Assembly: GCA_016712505.1 (NCBI GenBank)
Contig: JADJQY010000040.1
Span: 283,509 to 347,508, forward strand
Length of the DNA stretch: 64,000 nucleotides
DNA from: Candidatus Eiseniibacteriota bacterium
GTDB lineage: Bacteria > Eisenbacteria > RBG-16-71-46 > CAIMUX01
Direction of reading: 5' to 3'
The position numbers and the translations under genes are program-made. Below, in pieces: positions 26,644 to 35,725 of the stretch; the stretch's first letter is position 1, and every line of letters starts with the position of its first letter. Under the pieces are notes generated by a model. The model did no database searches and was not told where the DNA came from. It was given only the letters and a program-made list of their open reading frames with translations.

Positions 26644-28752
26644 CTAGCGCCGCCCGCCGAGCGCGATGACCCCGATCGGCTGCGGCAGAACCTCGGTGGT
26701 GAGTTCACGCAACGAGATCACCGCAGCGTCGGGATAGTCGAGCTCGACCAGGCGACGGAAATAAGGTCGGACTTCGGGCTCGGTTAATACAACCGCTCTT
26801 CCCGCTGTTGCGGGACGGTGGGCAAGCTGGGACCGGATCGCACTCAGGATCTCTCCCTGAATGTCCGGCGCGAGGCTGATGTACTTGCCGGTCGAGGTGT
26901 GACGGATCGACTCCGCCACGGTCTGTTGAATCTCAGGATCGACCTGATAGCAGATCAGTCGCCCGTCGGGGCGCGCGTAGCGGAAGCAGATCTGGCGCCC
27001 CATGCTGCTCCGGACCAGCTCGGTCAAGGCGAGCGGGTCGCTCTCGATCCGCCCCCACTCCGAGAGCGCCTCCAGGATCCCCTTCAGGTCGCGAATGGAG
27101 ATCCCCTCTCTCACCAGACGCTGCAGCACCTCGGTGAGCTGATAGAGCGACACCACCTTCGGCACCACCTCCTCGACCAGCTTGGGATAGGCCTGTCCCA
27201 TCTGATCGAGCATGGTCTGTGTTTCCTGCAGCCCGACGAACTCCCAGGCGTACTTCTTGAGGAAGCCGGCGATGTGCAGCACCAGCACCTCGGGGGCGGT
27301 GAACACCTTGATGCCGGCGGTCTCCACGATCTCGCGCGCCGACTCGGGCACCCAGGCAGCCGGCATCCCGTTGGCCGGATTGACCACCGCCTCGGCCTCG
27401 ATCTGGAAGATGAAGAGATTCTCCGCCGCCTCGGCCACGAGCAGCTTTCCGCGCGGGATCTTCGCCTGCACCACCGGCACTTCCTTGAGCTGAATGGCAA
27501 AGGCGTCGTCGCCGATCGGTAGATTCCCGCGGATCTTGATCGGCGGCACGAGCACGCCGAGTTCGTAGTAGAGCGAATCGCGCAGCTCGGGGATCAGTCG
27601 CTGCAGTTCCTGGCCGCCGTCGCCATCCTTGTCGATCACCGCGGTCAGACTCTCCGAGACCTGGACCAGGATCGGCACGGCGAAGCTGAGCTGCGGATCG
27701 TCGCCCTCGGCCGACTTCTGTTCCGCCGCCGCGGTGGCGGCCGCTTCCTTCTTCTCGGCGCGGATCAGTCCAAAGGCGAGGAACCCGGTGATGGCCGACA
27801 TGACGAAGAACGGCACCTTGGGCAACCCGGGCACCAGGCCCAGTACGAAGAGCAGCACCGAGACGATCGCGATCGCCCGCGGCTGGGCGAGAATCTGGGT
27901 CCCGATGTCCTTCCCCAGGTTGGTCGACTCGTCCTCGGAGGCGACACGGGTGACCACCACGCCGGCCGCGATCGAGATCAGAAGCGCCGGGAGCTGGCTC
28001 ACCAGGCCGTCCCCCACGGTCATGATGGTGTAGGTCTTGAGCGCCTTGGCGAACTCCATGTGGCGCTGCGCCACTCCGATGGCCAGCCCGCCGATGATGT
28101 TGATCAGGGTGATGATGATCCCTGCGATCGCGTCCCCCTTGACGAACTTCATCGCCCCGTCCATCGCGCCGTAGAGCTGCGACTCGCGCTGCAGCGCCGC
28201 CCGCTTGGCCCGCGCGTCGTCCAGCGTCATGGCGCCCGAACGGAGATCGGCGTCGATCGACATCTGCTTGCCCGGCATGGCATCGAGGGTGAACCGCGCC
28301 GCGACCTCGGCCACCCGCTCGGAACCCTTGGTGATCACGATGAACTGGATCACGGTGAGGATGAGGAAGATCACGAACCCGACCACCAGGTTCCCTGCGG
28401 TGACGAAGTTCCCGAACGCCTCGACCACCTCGCCGGCATACCCCTTGGCCAGCACCAGACGGGTGGTGGAGACGTTCAATCCCAATCGGAACAAGGTCGT
28501 GATGAGCAGAAGGGTCGGGAACGAGGCGAAGCGGGTGGCGTTCTGGACGTAGATCGTCACCATCAGGATGGTGACCGCGATCGAGATGTTGATCGTGAGG
28601 AGGATGTCGAGCAGGAAGTGCGGGATCGGGATGAGCAACAGCCCGACGATCCCGATCACTCCGGTCGCGAGCAAGAGATCGCTGTACCGGGTCAGGAGCG
28701 AATGGATGTTTCCCGTCTTCAGGTCGTGAACGAAACCGCCGAATCGCGACAC
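26644..28752 (-). CDS. sctV: Type III secretion export gate protein, SctV family (FHIPEP)
   Basis: The protein has 702 residues, the usual length. The GTG at 28752 has GGAGGT upstream. The N-terminal half has about eight membrane helices with the FHIPEP signature region (TTLFRLGLNVSTTRLVL and ARFTLDAMPGKQMSIDADL). The cytoplasmic C-terminal half, which forms the nonameric export ring, starts near residue 340. I call SctV rather than flagellar FlhA because of ESQLYGAMDGAMKFVKGDA (FlhA normally has ADFYGAMDGASKFVRGDA), the lack of the FlhA insertion before VVEAFG, and the C-terminal QPIGVIAL ending. No other type III or flagellar gene is next to it, so the rest of the apparatus must be elsewhere if it is used. 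Confidence 0.85.
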   Translation of the reverse strand: MSRFGGFVHDLKTGNIHSLLTRYSDLLLATGVIGIVGLLLIPIPHFLLDILLTINISIAVTILMVTIYVQNATRFASFPTLLLITTLFRLGLNVSTTRLVLAKGYAGEVVEAFGNFVTAGNLVVGFVIFLILTVIQFIVITKGSERVAEVAARFTLDAMPGKQMSIDADLRSGAMTLDDARAKRAALQRESQLYGAMDGAMKFVKGDAIAGIIITLINIIGGLAIGVAQRHMEFAKALKTYTIMTVGDGLVSQLPALLISIAAGVVVTRVASEDESTNLGKDIGTQILAQPRAIAIVSVLLFVLGLVPGLPKVPFFVMSAITGFLAFGLIRAEKKEAAATAAAEQKSAEGDDPQLSFAVPILVQVSESLTAVIDKDGDGGQELQRLIPELRDSLYYELGVLVPPIKIRGNLPIGDDAFAIQLKEVPVVQAKIPRGKLLVAEAAENLFIFQIEAEAVVNPANGMPAAWVPESAREIVETAGIKVFTAPEVLVLHIAGFLKKYAWEFVGLQETQTMLDQMGQAYPKLVEEVVPKVVSLYQLTEVLQRLVREGISIRDLKGILEALSEWGRIESDPLALTELVRSSMGRQICFRYARPDGRLICYQVDPEIQQTVAESIRHTSTGKYISLAPDIQGEILSAIRSQLAHRPATAGRAVVLTEPEVRPYFRRLVELDYPDAAVISLRELTTEVLPQPIGVIALGGRR

Positions 28753-28845
28753 CCAACCTCCAAAGCGGCCGAGGACCCGAACCCCAAGGTCTTTCCGAGC
28801 CCGGCGATCATACCGGATCGACCGCCATTCCGGACCCGATACAAC

Positions 28846-31245
28846 TTATCGGGAAGTCGGATCCGGAGGTTGCGCGGCGGCGGCCAGGAGCAGGCTCTCC
28901 GCGACGGCCGTCGATGGGTGCCCGACGGGCAGAACGAGGCGAAAGATGTCGAGCGCCCGGCGGAACCGGTCCGCTGCCTCCCCGGCCCTCCCGCTCGCCA
29001 GGAGGAGTTGCCCCACGGTCAGAAGGGTCTCGGCGTAGTGCTCGTGCCCGGTGCCGATGCTCACCGCATAGATCTCGAGTGCCTCCGATGCCGCGGCCAG
29101 TGCCCCTGCCGTGTCGCCGGAGTTCTTTCGCGCGACCGCTAGATTGGAGAGGTCGGTTCCGACCGCCGGATGGCTGTCGCCGTAGATCGAGCGCTTGATG
29201 GTCAGCGACCGGAGCAGGAGCGACTCCGCCTCCGCGTGAGAACCCGACTCGCTTGCCAGGCGCGCCAGTCCATTCAAGGTCCCGGCGATTCCCATGCGCC
29301 CCCGATCGCCGTCGGTCTCGAATGCGCTCTTCGCCCGCTCGAAGGCCGATCGGGCAGCCTCGTGTTCCCCTTGGTCGGCCAAGAGATTCCCGAGATTCTG
29401 GAGCGTTCCGGCGTTCTGCACGTTCCCCGCCCCCAGTTTGACGTCGCGAATCTCGATCGCGCGCTCGAGCAGCTCCCGCGCCTCTGCAAGCTCGTTCACC
29501 CGAACCTTGAGCAGGGCCAGATTGTTGAGACTCTGCGCCACCGGCAGCGCATGTCGGCCGAGGGTGCGCTCTCGAAGCCCGAGCGCCTCCGCAGTGTGCT
29601 CGATCGCCTCCGGCAGCCGCCCGCGCTGCTTCGCGCAGTGGCCCAGCAGGTCGAGCGTCGAGGCGAGTTCAAGCTCCGCATCAGGCTCCCGGCGGGAGAG
29701 CTCGACTCCCTGTCGCAGGAGAGAGTCGGCGATGCCATAACGACCCAAGCTGACCTGGACGCTCCCCAGGGTCCGGAGCAGACGGGCCTGAACCCGCGGC
29801 TGTCCCGCGAGCTGGCCGACCACTCGCTCCGTGCCCCGATCCAGGACCTGCGCGACGGTTAGATCCCGCCGCGAGGACTGGTTCGGATCCGCCACCCGAA
29901 AGAGCTCCTCCAGGAAGGACGTCGTCTGCTCCGCCACCGCGGCCTCCCGATTCGCGCGATCCCTGGCCGTTGCGGTTTCCCGTAGCTGGATCGCGGTCAC
30001 GATGGCAAAGCCGAGAAGTGAGGCAAGACCTACCGACACCGCGCTGGCCGAAATCCAGTTGCGCCTCAGAAAGCGCCGCAAGCGATAGGCGACGCGATCG
30101 GGAGCAGCGGACACCGGGAGGCCCCGCAGATATCGATCGAGATCCGAGGCCAGAGCCTCCACCGACCGATAGCGAGCGTCCGGATCCTTCCGGAGCGCCT
30201 TCAGCACCACGAAGTCGAGGTCCCCAAACGACATTCGAGGCAGTTTCCCCAACGGTGGAGCCCCCGAGCTCAAGTCCGACGCCGAAGTCGTTCTCCCGGC
30301 GAGGCGACTGGGAGGGGTGGGCTCACCGGAGAGGATCGCCCCCTGGAGCGAGGCGCGATCGGCGCGATCGCCATAGGGAGAGGCCCCGGTGAGCAGCTCG
30401 TAGAGCAGAACCCCCAGGGCGTAAACATCGGTGGTGGTCGTGGTCGGCAAGCCGAGAACCTGTTCCGGGCTGGCGTAGCGCGGAGTGAACAGCCGGAGCT
30501 GAGCGCCCGTGATCAGGTCGTGGTCCGCGGTCCTCTCCGCGTCTCCGCTCAAAAGCTTCGCGATCCCGAAGTCCAGGAGCTTGGTCGTACCGTTCCGGTC
30601 GACCAGGATATTGGACGGTTTGAGATCTCGATGGACCACCAGCGATGCATGGGCATGCGCAACGGCGTCGCACACCGTGCGGAAGAGCACCACCCGTTGG
30701 CGCAGATCGAGTTCTCGTTGGGCACAGTGACGGTCGATCGGCTCCCCATCGACGAACTCCATGACCAAGTAGGGCTTCCCGTCGCTGGTCGTCCCTCCGT
30801 CGATGAGCTGGGCGATGTTGGGGTGCTTCAGGGTCGACAGGACTCTCCGCTCGGCCACCAGCCGTCGCTCCAGGCCCGGGAGGCCTGATCCGACCCGGAT
30901 GATCTTGAGCGCTACCTGAAGCGTGAACTCCTCGCCGGCCCGCTCGCCGAGGTAGACATCACTCATCCCCCCGGATCCGAGCTTCCTGACGATTCGGTAG
31001 GGGCCGAGCACGCCTTCGGGAAAAGAACCATCCTCCGACTCATCCACCAACTGGCCCTCTCGCGGGATCGCCGGCGAGGCCATGAAGTCTCCCGCCATCT
31101 GATCGGAGCGCAGGAGCGCCGAAACCTCCTCTGCGAGTGCAGGCGACTCCGAAGCGAGGCGCTGCAGGAACGCCGAGCGATCGAGATCGGAAAGGGAAAG
31201 CGCTTCCTCGAAGGCCGCGGCGACACGCCCAAGGTCGAGATTCAC
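28846..31245 (-). CDS. Transmembrane Ser/Thr protein kinase with extracytoplasmic TPR repeats (PknB/Hanks type)
   Basis: The protein has 799 residues from a GTG at 31245 whose GTG overlaps the sigma factor stop (GTGA). A glycine loop (LGSGGMSDVYLG) is followed by VALK with K114, HRDLKPSN (205-212) and DFG (225-227), so the kinase is complete. The first 75 residues resemble the small helical leader common in planctomycete and FCB kinases. One membrane helix lies at about 397-421 (SAVSVGLASLLGFAIVTAIQ), and the remainder is tetratricopeptide repeats outside the membrane. Coupling to an ECF sigma factor suggests that the kinase phosphorylates or gates the sigma factor, as in other ECF-STK pairs. 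The trigger is unknown. Confidence 0.9.
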   Translation of the reverse strand: MNLDLGRVAAAFEEALSLSDLDRSAFLQRLASESPALAEEVSALLRSDQMAGDFMASPAIPREGQLVDESEDGSFPEGVLGPYRIVRKLGSGGMSDVYLGERAGEEFTLQVALKIIRVGSGLPGLERRLVAERRVLSTLKHPNIAQLIDGGTTSDGKPYLVMEFVDGEPIDRHCAQRELDLRQRVVLFRTVCDAVAHAHASLVVHRDLKPSNILVDRNGTTKLLDFGIAKLLSGDAERTADHDLITGAQLRLFTPRYASPEQVLGLPTTTTTDVYALGVLLYELLTGASPYGDRADRASLQGAILSGEPTPPSRLAGRTTSASDLSSGAPPLGKLPRMSFGDLDFVVLKALRKDPDARYRSVEALASDLDRYLRGLPVSAAPDRVAYRLRRFLRRNWISASAVSVGLASLLGFAIVTAIQLRETATARDRANREAAVAEQTTSFLEELFRVADPNQSSRRDLTVAQVLDRGTERVVGQLAGQPRVQARLLRTLGSVQVSLGRYGIADSLLRQGVELSRREPDAELELASTLDLLGHCAKQRGRLPEAIEHTAEALGLRERTLGRHALPVAQSLNNLALLKVRVNELAEARELLERAIEIRDVKLGAGNVQNAGTLQNLGNLLADQGEHEAARSAFERAKSAFETDGDRGRMGIAGTLNGLARLASESGSHAEAESLLLRSLTIKRSIYGDSHPAVGTDLSNLAVARKNSGDTAGALAAASEALEIYAVSIGTGHEHYAETLLTVGQLLLASGRAGEAADRFRRALDIFRLVLPVGHPSTAVAESLLLAAAAQPPDPTSR

Positions 31246-31838
31246 GCCTCGTTGCCTTCCGCGAGCGCGCGATAGAGCCAGGCCCGGGCAAAGCGCCAAT
31301 GGCGCTCCACGCTACTCAGACTGACGCCCATCACCTCGGCGATCTCCTGATGCGTGAGGCCTCCGTAGAAGCGAAGTTCCACCACTCTGGCTCGAATCGG
31401 ATCGGCCAGGGTGAACCGTTCCAGAGCCAAGTCAACTTGGAGCAGGGCCTCATCGTTGAGATTCGTTGCTCCCGCAGCGGAGATGCGCTGTGCGGCCGTC
31501 AGGTCATCGAAACTGAGCCGCTCCGAGTCGCCCCCTCGACGCGCGGCCCGACGCGCCCGGGCATGATCGATCAGGATGCGCCGGATCGCCTCGGTGGCCA
31601 CGGCGAAGAAGTGGGCCCGGTTCTGCCACTCCACGCGCGACTGATCGATGAGTCGGAGGTAGGCGTCATGCGCCAGCGCGGTCGTTTGCAAGGTGTGCCC
31701 CGGGCGTTCGCGCGACATCTGATACTGCGCCAGGCGGCGAAGCTCCTCGTGAACCATCGTTGCCAGGCGTTCGGAAGCTGCCGTATCTCCGCTGGTCACC
31801 GCGCAAAGCAGCTCGGTCACGTCGCGACGGTCGGTCAA
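31242..31838 (-). CDS. ECF RNA polymerase sigma factor coupled to a Ser/Thr kinase
   Basis: I favour the TTG start at 31838, because GGAGG lies about 9 bases upstream and the product (198 residues, TDRRDVTELLCAVTSGD) has the usual length. ATG 31883 lacks a ribosome binding site. Region 2 is visible as LRRLAQYQMSRERPGHTLQ to AHDAYLRLIDQ, and region 4 as YGGLTHQEIAEVMGVSLSSV. This matches the ECF subgroup often linked to protein kinases (TIGR02999-like). No anti-sigma factor is adjacent; the overlapping kinase probably takes that role. Likely targets include the surface-protein genes immediately upstream (31952-35555), but no shared promoter motif was established. Confidence 0.88.
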   Translation of the reverse strand: MTDRRDVTELLCAVTSGDTAASERLATMVHEELRRLAQYQMSRERPGHTLQTTALAHDAYLRLIDQSRVEWQNRAHFFAVATEAIRRILIDHARARRAARRGGDSERLSFDDLTAAQRISAAGATNLNDEALLQVDLALERFTLADPIRARVVELRFYGGLTHQEIAEVMGVSLSSVERHWRFARAWLYRALAEGNEA

Positions 31839-31951
31839 TGCTTGCCCCCCTCCACGATCGAGTCGTTCGAAGGGGACAAGCATAACCCAAACCGGACCGA
31901 CGGATCGGACCCCTTTCCTTGGGGAGGTACCCCGAGCCTCGCCCTCGGCGA

Positions 31952-33166
31952 CTACGGGCGACCGGTGAGCGTGATCAGGAACCGGTAGTCCGCGGCCTGA
32001 AATCCTGAACCCGGGACCCAGAGATCGAGACGGACATCGCACCGGTCGGTACTGGTGCTGGCAATCCGCGCGGCCACGACGTCATTCGCCGAGTAGGCAA
32101 TCACCATCGGAATCAACGCGGAGGGGAGGGCTCGCTTGAACACGACTCGATACCAACCGGTGCCCAATCGCGTGACCGAGGCGATCCCGTGGCTGGCCTC
32201 CAGGGTGCCCGCGCCATTTACCCGCGCCCAGGCATACACGACATTGTCGCCGTAGACGCCCCCCACGTCGGGCGTGTTCACGCTTCCGAGATTGGCGGTG
32301 GCCTGCAGTTGCGTGGCTTCCGCCTTTCCCTCGACCGTGAGTTCCGAGGTGGGCGACTCCGTCCCGATCCCGACCTTTCCGTCGCTGCCGAAGCGAACGT
32401 GGGCGATGGAGGCCACACCGTCGTAGTAGCGGAAGTCGAGAGCGGCGCCGTCACCACGGGTGTGACGAATCAGATCCCAGCGGTTGGTCAACGCTCCGCT
32501 CGCGACCTCGCCCAGGGCCAGTCCGGAACCGTAGACCCCGGAGGTGTTGCTGTAGAGGCCCAGGATCGCATCCCCGTCCTCGATCGTGAGATCTTCGTTC
32601 CCCAACACGGCATCGGGAAGCGCGAGATCGGCCCCTTGAATGTAGAGCCGGCGACTGGGATCGGAGAGTCCAATGCCGACGTTGCCCGTCACCCGATACA
32701 CATTTCCCGATCCTTCGTCCCAGAGTGGATCGACCGCATTGCCGGCGACATCCGCGCTCGCCGCGTGGAGCGCATAGGGGACGGCCGCCAGCGGCCGCCG
32801 AGGAGAGAGGGCCACGCCCTCCACGGACGTCTCCAGGTAGCGGGTAGGGTCGGCGAAGAGGTCGGGCGGGAAGGGAGTGACCGAGCCGAGAGCGACATGA
32901 AAGATCCCCTCCTCGACGTCGACCGAGGCGTGAGTCTCCGTCCAAAGCGCGCTCCCGCCCGTGGAGCCGGAGAATAGGCGGAAACTCAGGCCGACCGTCC
33001 CGTCCAGCGGGGCTCCTTGATCATCCAGGAGCTGCCCCTGGTAGTTGATCGTCCCGGGAACCGCCGCCTGGGCGAGCGGGGGGTGAATCGGGACCCAACC
33101 AGACGCAAGACCAAGGGCCAACAGGCTGACGACCTCAAGGAAGCCGGCTCGGATACGGTGGTTCAT
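31952..33166 (-). CDS. Secreted surface protein of the 'PGTINYQGQL' family
   Basis: The protein has 404 residues. The ATG at 33166 has GGGAGGTA upstream. The signal peptide (VVSLLALGLASGWVPIHPPLAQA) is followed by the PGTINYQGQLLDDQG domain found at the N-terminus of many tail-fibre-like secreted proteins in this group of bacteria. The middle has short repeats of the type NVGIGLSDPSRRL, and the last 100 residues look beta-rich (TRLGTGWYRVVFKRALP). It lacks the S74 chaperone domain of its neighbour at 33744-35555, so it is a shortened relative. It lies 17 bases past the small FlgD-domain gene and is probably in one operon with it. Confidence 0.75.
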   Translation of the reverse strand: MNHRIRAGFLEVVSLLALGLASGWVPIHPPLAQAAVPGTINYQGQLLDDQGAPLDGTVGLSFRLFSGSTGGSALWTETHASVDVEEGIFHVALGSVTPFPPDLFADPTRYLETSVEGVALSPRRPLAAVPYALHAASADVAGNAVDPLWDEGSGNVYRVTGNVGIGLSDPSRRLYIQGADLALPDAVLGNEDLTIEDGDAILGLYSNTSGVYGSGLALGEVASGALTNRWDLIRHTRGDGAALDFRYYDGVASIAHVRFGSDGKVGIGTESPTSELTVEGKAEATQLQATANLGSVNTPDVGGVYGDNVVYAWARVNGAGTLEASHGIASVTRLGTGWYRVVFKRALPSALIPMVIAYSANDVVAARIASTSTDRCDVRLDLWVPGSGFQAADYRFLITLTGRP

Positions 33167-33183
33167 GCAGTACCTCCCTGCCC

Positions 33184-33747
33184 TCAACGGGCGATGGTGA
33201 CTTTGCGAGTGAGCTGGATCTGCTCCGTCGTCAGGCGAACGAAGTAGCACCCGCTGGCGACGGCCCGGCCGGATCCGTCCCGACCACTCCAATCGAAGTT
33301 GTGAACTCCAGGCGAAAGCACCCCCTGGTGGAGCACGAGCACCTCGCGTCCCGACGCGTCATGAACGGTGAGGCGGGTCGGCCTGTTCGCTTCCGTCGCC
33401 GCCAGTGCCAGCGGGAAGCGGCTCGTGCCGACGGACGGGTTGGGAAACGGCCTCCCGAGCGCCGTCATCTCCGGGATCGCCGGGGAATCCGGCGATGCCG
33501 ATGTGACGAGGAGCACTCGGCCCCAGAAACCGGCGATCTCCGACCAACCCGTGCCTGCGGACGGGCCGACCGCCGGCTCCCCCGCCGTGAAGCCAAGCCG
33601 AAAGCCACTCCCGACAACCACAGCCCCGGACGCGCCAACGACATCCTTGGCCAGACGCGCGGCCTCGGCCGCCTCAGACCAGTGGAGACAAGACAGCCCG
33701 ACGCTGATCACCGTGATCCCTCTCCACGTCGCTAAGTCGCGAATCAT
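33184..33747 (-). CDS. Small secreted protein with FlgD/T9SS-like C-terminal domain
   Basis: The protein has 187 residues. Its ATG overlaps the stop of the upstream gene (ATGA, 33744-33747). A signal-like N-terminus is followed by a motif seen in this lineage's exported proteins (GSGFRLGFTAGEPAVG ... EIAGFWGRV). The last 85 residues are a FlgD-Ig/T9SS-like domain: RPFPNPSVGTSRFPLALA, then LTVHDASGREVLVLHQG and SGCYFVRLTTE. The protein is little more than a sorting domain, so it may act as an adaptor or a cleaved anchor for the surface proteins on either side. That is inference. Confidence 0.7.
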   Translation of the reverse strand: MIRDLATWRGITVISVGLSCLHWSEAAEAARLAKDVVGASGAVVVGSGFRLGFTAGEPAVGPSAGTGWSEIAGFWGRVLLVTSASPDSPAIPEMTALGRPFPNPSVGTSRFPLALAATEANRPTRLTVHDASGREVLVLHQGVLSPGVHNFDWSGRDGSGRAVASGCYFVRLTTEQIQLTRKVTIAR

Positions 33748-35555
33748 CGAATCCCTCCCTCTTCATCCGACACCAGGCCAGCGCTCTCCGCAGGGGGCAG
33801 CGAGGAAGCGAGTCGGGCCTCGACGGCGGCGAGCCTCGCCTCCAGCTGTTCGCACCGCGCTGCGAGCGCACTGGCCCGGAACTCCAGCCGATCGTGAAGC
33901 TCGCGCATGGCCTCCGCGGTAAGCCCCTCGAATCCGGACACGGTGAGGGTCAGATACCCATCCGGGCCCTGACTCACCCACTCGGGGAACACTTCCTGAA
34001 CCTCCTGCGCAATCAATCCCATGTAGGTTCCTTGCATGCCGCCCTGGGCGGCCGGGTTCTTCCAGCGGTAGGTGACGCCACGAAGGCGGAGGAGGCGCTC
34101 CAGCGCGGACGCGATCGGCTGGATCTCGTGCTTCAGTCGCCGGTCCGAGGAAATCGTCCAGGTATTGCTGGTGGGCTTCGCGGCGGAGTTGAGGCTGAGA
34201 TGGAGCTGGTGGGTCGGCACCACGCCCAGACCGAGGTTCGCGTCGGCCCGGACGTAGCTTCCGTCCAGGGTCAGTTCGTTCGCGGCGGTGAGATCCAGGC
34301 TGCGCGCGGATGCCATGAACAGATCCCGATCGGACTCGATGGTCAGGTCATGCCCCGAGCTGAGGAGCAAATCGACGGGCGCGGAGATCGCCGCCTCCGA
34401 CAGCTCGAGCGGAGAGACGGTCCCGACCCGGTGCGAGCCGGTTGTGGCGGTGTTGCCCGAGAAGTACGCGGCGTCCCCGCCCGCAGCGTTTTCTCCGTAC
34501 ACACCGAAACCGTTCGGGCTCGCGGATCTTCCGTGAACCCCGGCCGCGGTTCCGGTGAGAGTCGAGGCAACACCGTAAACCCCACGTCCGGTACTGCTTG
34601 AGGTACTCCCCTGGACCCCGTAGCTCGCGGCACCGTTCCCCAGGGCCTCCCCCAGGACTCCGATCCCCCCGCTCCCGGTTGCCTGGCCATGGACGCCATA
34701 GGTCACGCCGGTGGCGTGATTCGCCTGCCCGCGCACGCCCGTGCCGGTGATGCTGTTCGTTTCCCCCATCACGCCGACCAGGGAGCCGCTCGTTCCGGAC
34801 TGAAGCCCGTGAATCGCCCGTGCCGCTCCACCGTTCACCTGCAGGTTCGCCAGCGGCGTGGTCGTTCCGATGCCCACCAGGCCCGCGGCATCGATCGCCA
34901 TCCGCACGGTGTTGTCCGTGAGCAGCCGGAAGGGGTGGGAACTGGTGGTGCCGATGCTCGCGGAGGTCGTGCTGGCCGCCAGACGCACCGCGGATCCCGC
35001 CGTGCGCTCTACCTTCAGGTGGGCGAACGTCGGATCGAGGATGTGCAACCGATCGCTCGGTGTGGAAGTCCCGATCCCGATGTTACCGTTCAGGCGGTAG
35101 ATGTCACTCCCCGAGGAAGTCCATTCACCGCCTCCCCCGCCGTCGAGGGCAACTTCGGCAACCCCAGCGCGCAATGCGTAAGGCACGGCGAGCAAGCGCC
35201 GCCTCGGGGTCAGCGTCACCCCGTCGACTCTGGTTTCGAGCCATCGGGCGTCATCCGCGAAGAGCTCCGAATCGAGGGGTGCAGTGCTCCCGAGCGCCAC
35301 CTGGAAGTCGCCCTGGGTCACGACCACTCCCGGATGAGCCTCGGACCACAAGCTGGCCCCGCCGTTCGTCGTGTCGTAGATCGCGAACTCGAGGTCCACC
35401 GATCCGTCGATCGGGTCGCCGTTGTCGTCGGCCAGGAGCCCCTGGTAGTTGATCATCCCCGGAGGTCCCGCGCTTGCCGCGACGGAAAGCACCAGGAGCA
35501 AGACGGGAAGCACCCCCACCCAGAATCGAGCGGCAGGTACGCGCGCGCATTTCAT
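33744..35555 (-). CDS. Secreted trimeric fibre-like protein with C-terminal S74 chaperone/peptidase domain
   Basis: The protein has 603 residues. The ATG at 35555 follows GGGGGA, and the signal peptide is FWVGVLPVLLLVLSVAASA. The PGMINYQGLLADDNG domain comes first. Next is a series of short Gly-Val repeats (GVMGETNSITGTGVRG, GVYGVAS, GVHGRS) like those of collagen- or hep/Hag-type fibres. The C-terminal 130 residues are an S74 intramolecular chaperone (SDRRLKHEIQPIASALERL, YMGLIAQEVQEVFPEWV) followed by a coiled coil. S74 domains trimerise and self-cleave in phage tail spikes. In bacterial surface proteins they guide fibre assembly. It is the first gene of the 35.6-28.8 kb leftward group and is divergent from the ATPase gene. 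Confidence 0.82.
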   Translation of the reverse strand: MKCARVPAARFWVGVLPVLLLVLSVAASAGPPGMINYQGLLADDNGDPIDGSVDLEFAIYDTTNGGASLWSEAHPGVVVTQGDFQVALGSTAPLDSELFADDARWLETRVDGVTLTPRRRLLAVPYALRAGVAEVALDGGGGGEWTSSGSDIYRLNGNIGIGTSTPSDRLHILDPTFAHLKVERTAGSAVRLAASTTSASIGTTSSHPFRLLTDNTVRMAIDAAGLVGIGTTTPLANLQVNGGAARAIHGLQSGTSGSLVGVMGETNSITGTGVRGQANHATGVTYGVHGQATGSGGIGVLGEALGNGAASYGVQGSTSSSTGRGVYGVASTLTGTAAGVHGRSASPNGFGVYGENAAGGDAAYFSGNTATTGSHRVGTVSPLELSEAAISAPVDLLLSSGHDLTIESDRDLFMASARSLDLTAANELTLDGSYVRADANLGLGVVPTHQLHLSLNSAAKPTSNTWTISSDRRLKHEIQPIASALERLLRLRGVTYRWKNPAAQGGMQGTYMGLIAQEVQEVFPEWVSQGPDGYLTLTVSGFEGLTAEAMRELHDRLEFRASALAARCEQLEARLAAVEARLASSLPPAESAGLVSDEEGGIR

Positions 35556-35661
35556 TCGGTCCCCCTTCTGCCCGACCACTTCTTCCGGAACGGGCCGTTG
35601 GTGCGTTACGCGAGAATCGGAGGGGGGGCCCTTCAGACTTTTTTTCGGAGGAAGACATTCC

Positions 35662-35724
35662 GACCAAACGAACACGAATTTTCGTTTGGTCTTGACCATT
35701 TCAAAAGACGGTTTAGAATGGTCA
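35662..35724. promoter_or_regulatory. Two palindromic operator-like sites between divergent genes
   Basis: A perfect 11-base inverted repeat GACCAAACGAA / TTCGTTTGGTC (35662-35672 and 35681-35691, 8-base gap) is followed directly by a perfect 8-base inverted repeat TGACCATT / AATGGTCA (35693-35700 and 35717-35724). The second one overlaps both the -35 and the -10 of the ATPase promoter, the expected place for a repressor. The tract is AT-rich against a GC-rich background. Confidence 0.6.
35692..35719 (+). promoter_or_regulatory. Promoter of the DUF4143 ATPase gene; probably leaderless transcript
   Basis: TTGACC (35692-35697), 16 bases, TAGAAT (35714-35719). Transcription should start 6-8 bases further on, which is the ATG at 35726 itself. 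There is no ribosome binding site in that space, so translation is probably leaderless. Confidence 0.6.
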
Positions 35725-35725
35725 G

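Noticed and set aside
26644..28752. FlhA (flagellar) annotation
   Set aside because: ESQLYGAMDGAMKFVKGD and the missing FlhA insertion before VVEAFG fit SctV better; no flagellar neighbours.
26933..28756. 607-residue antisense-type open frame over sctV
   Set aside because: It is an alternative frame on the same strand as a clear SctV gene; composition is Arg/Gly/His-rich without domains, typical of high-GC shadow frames.
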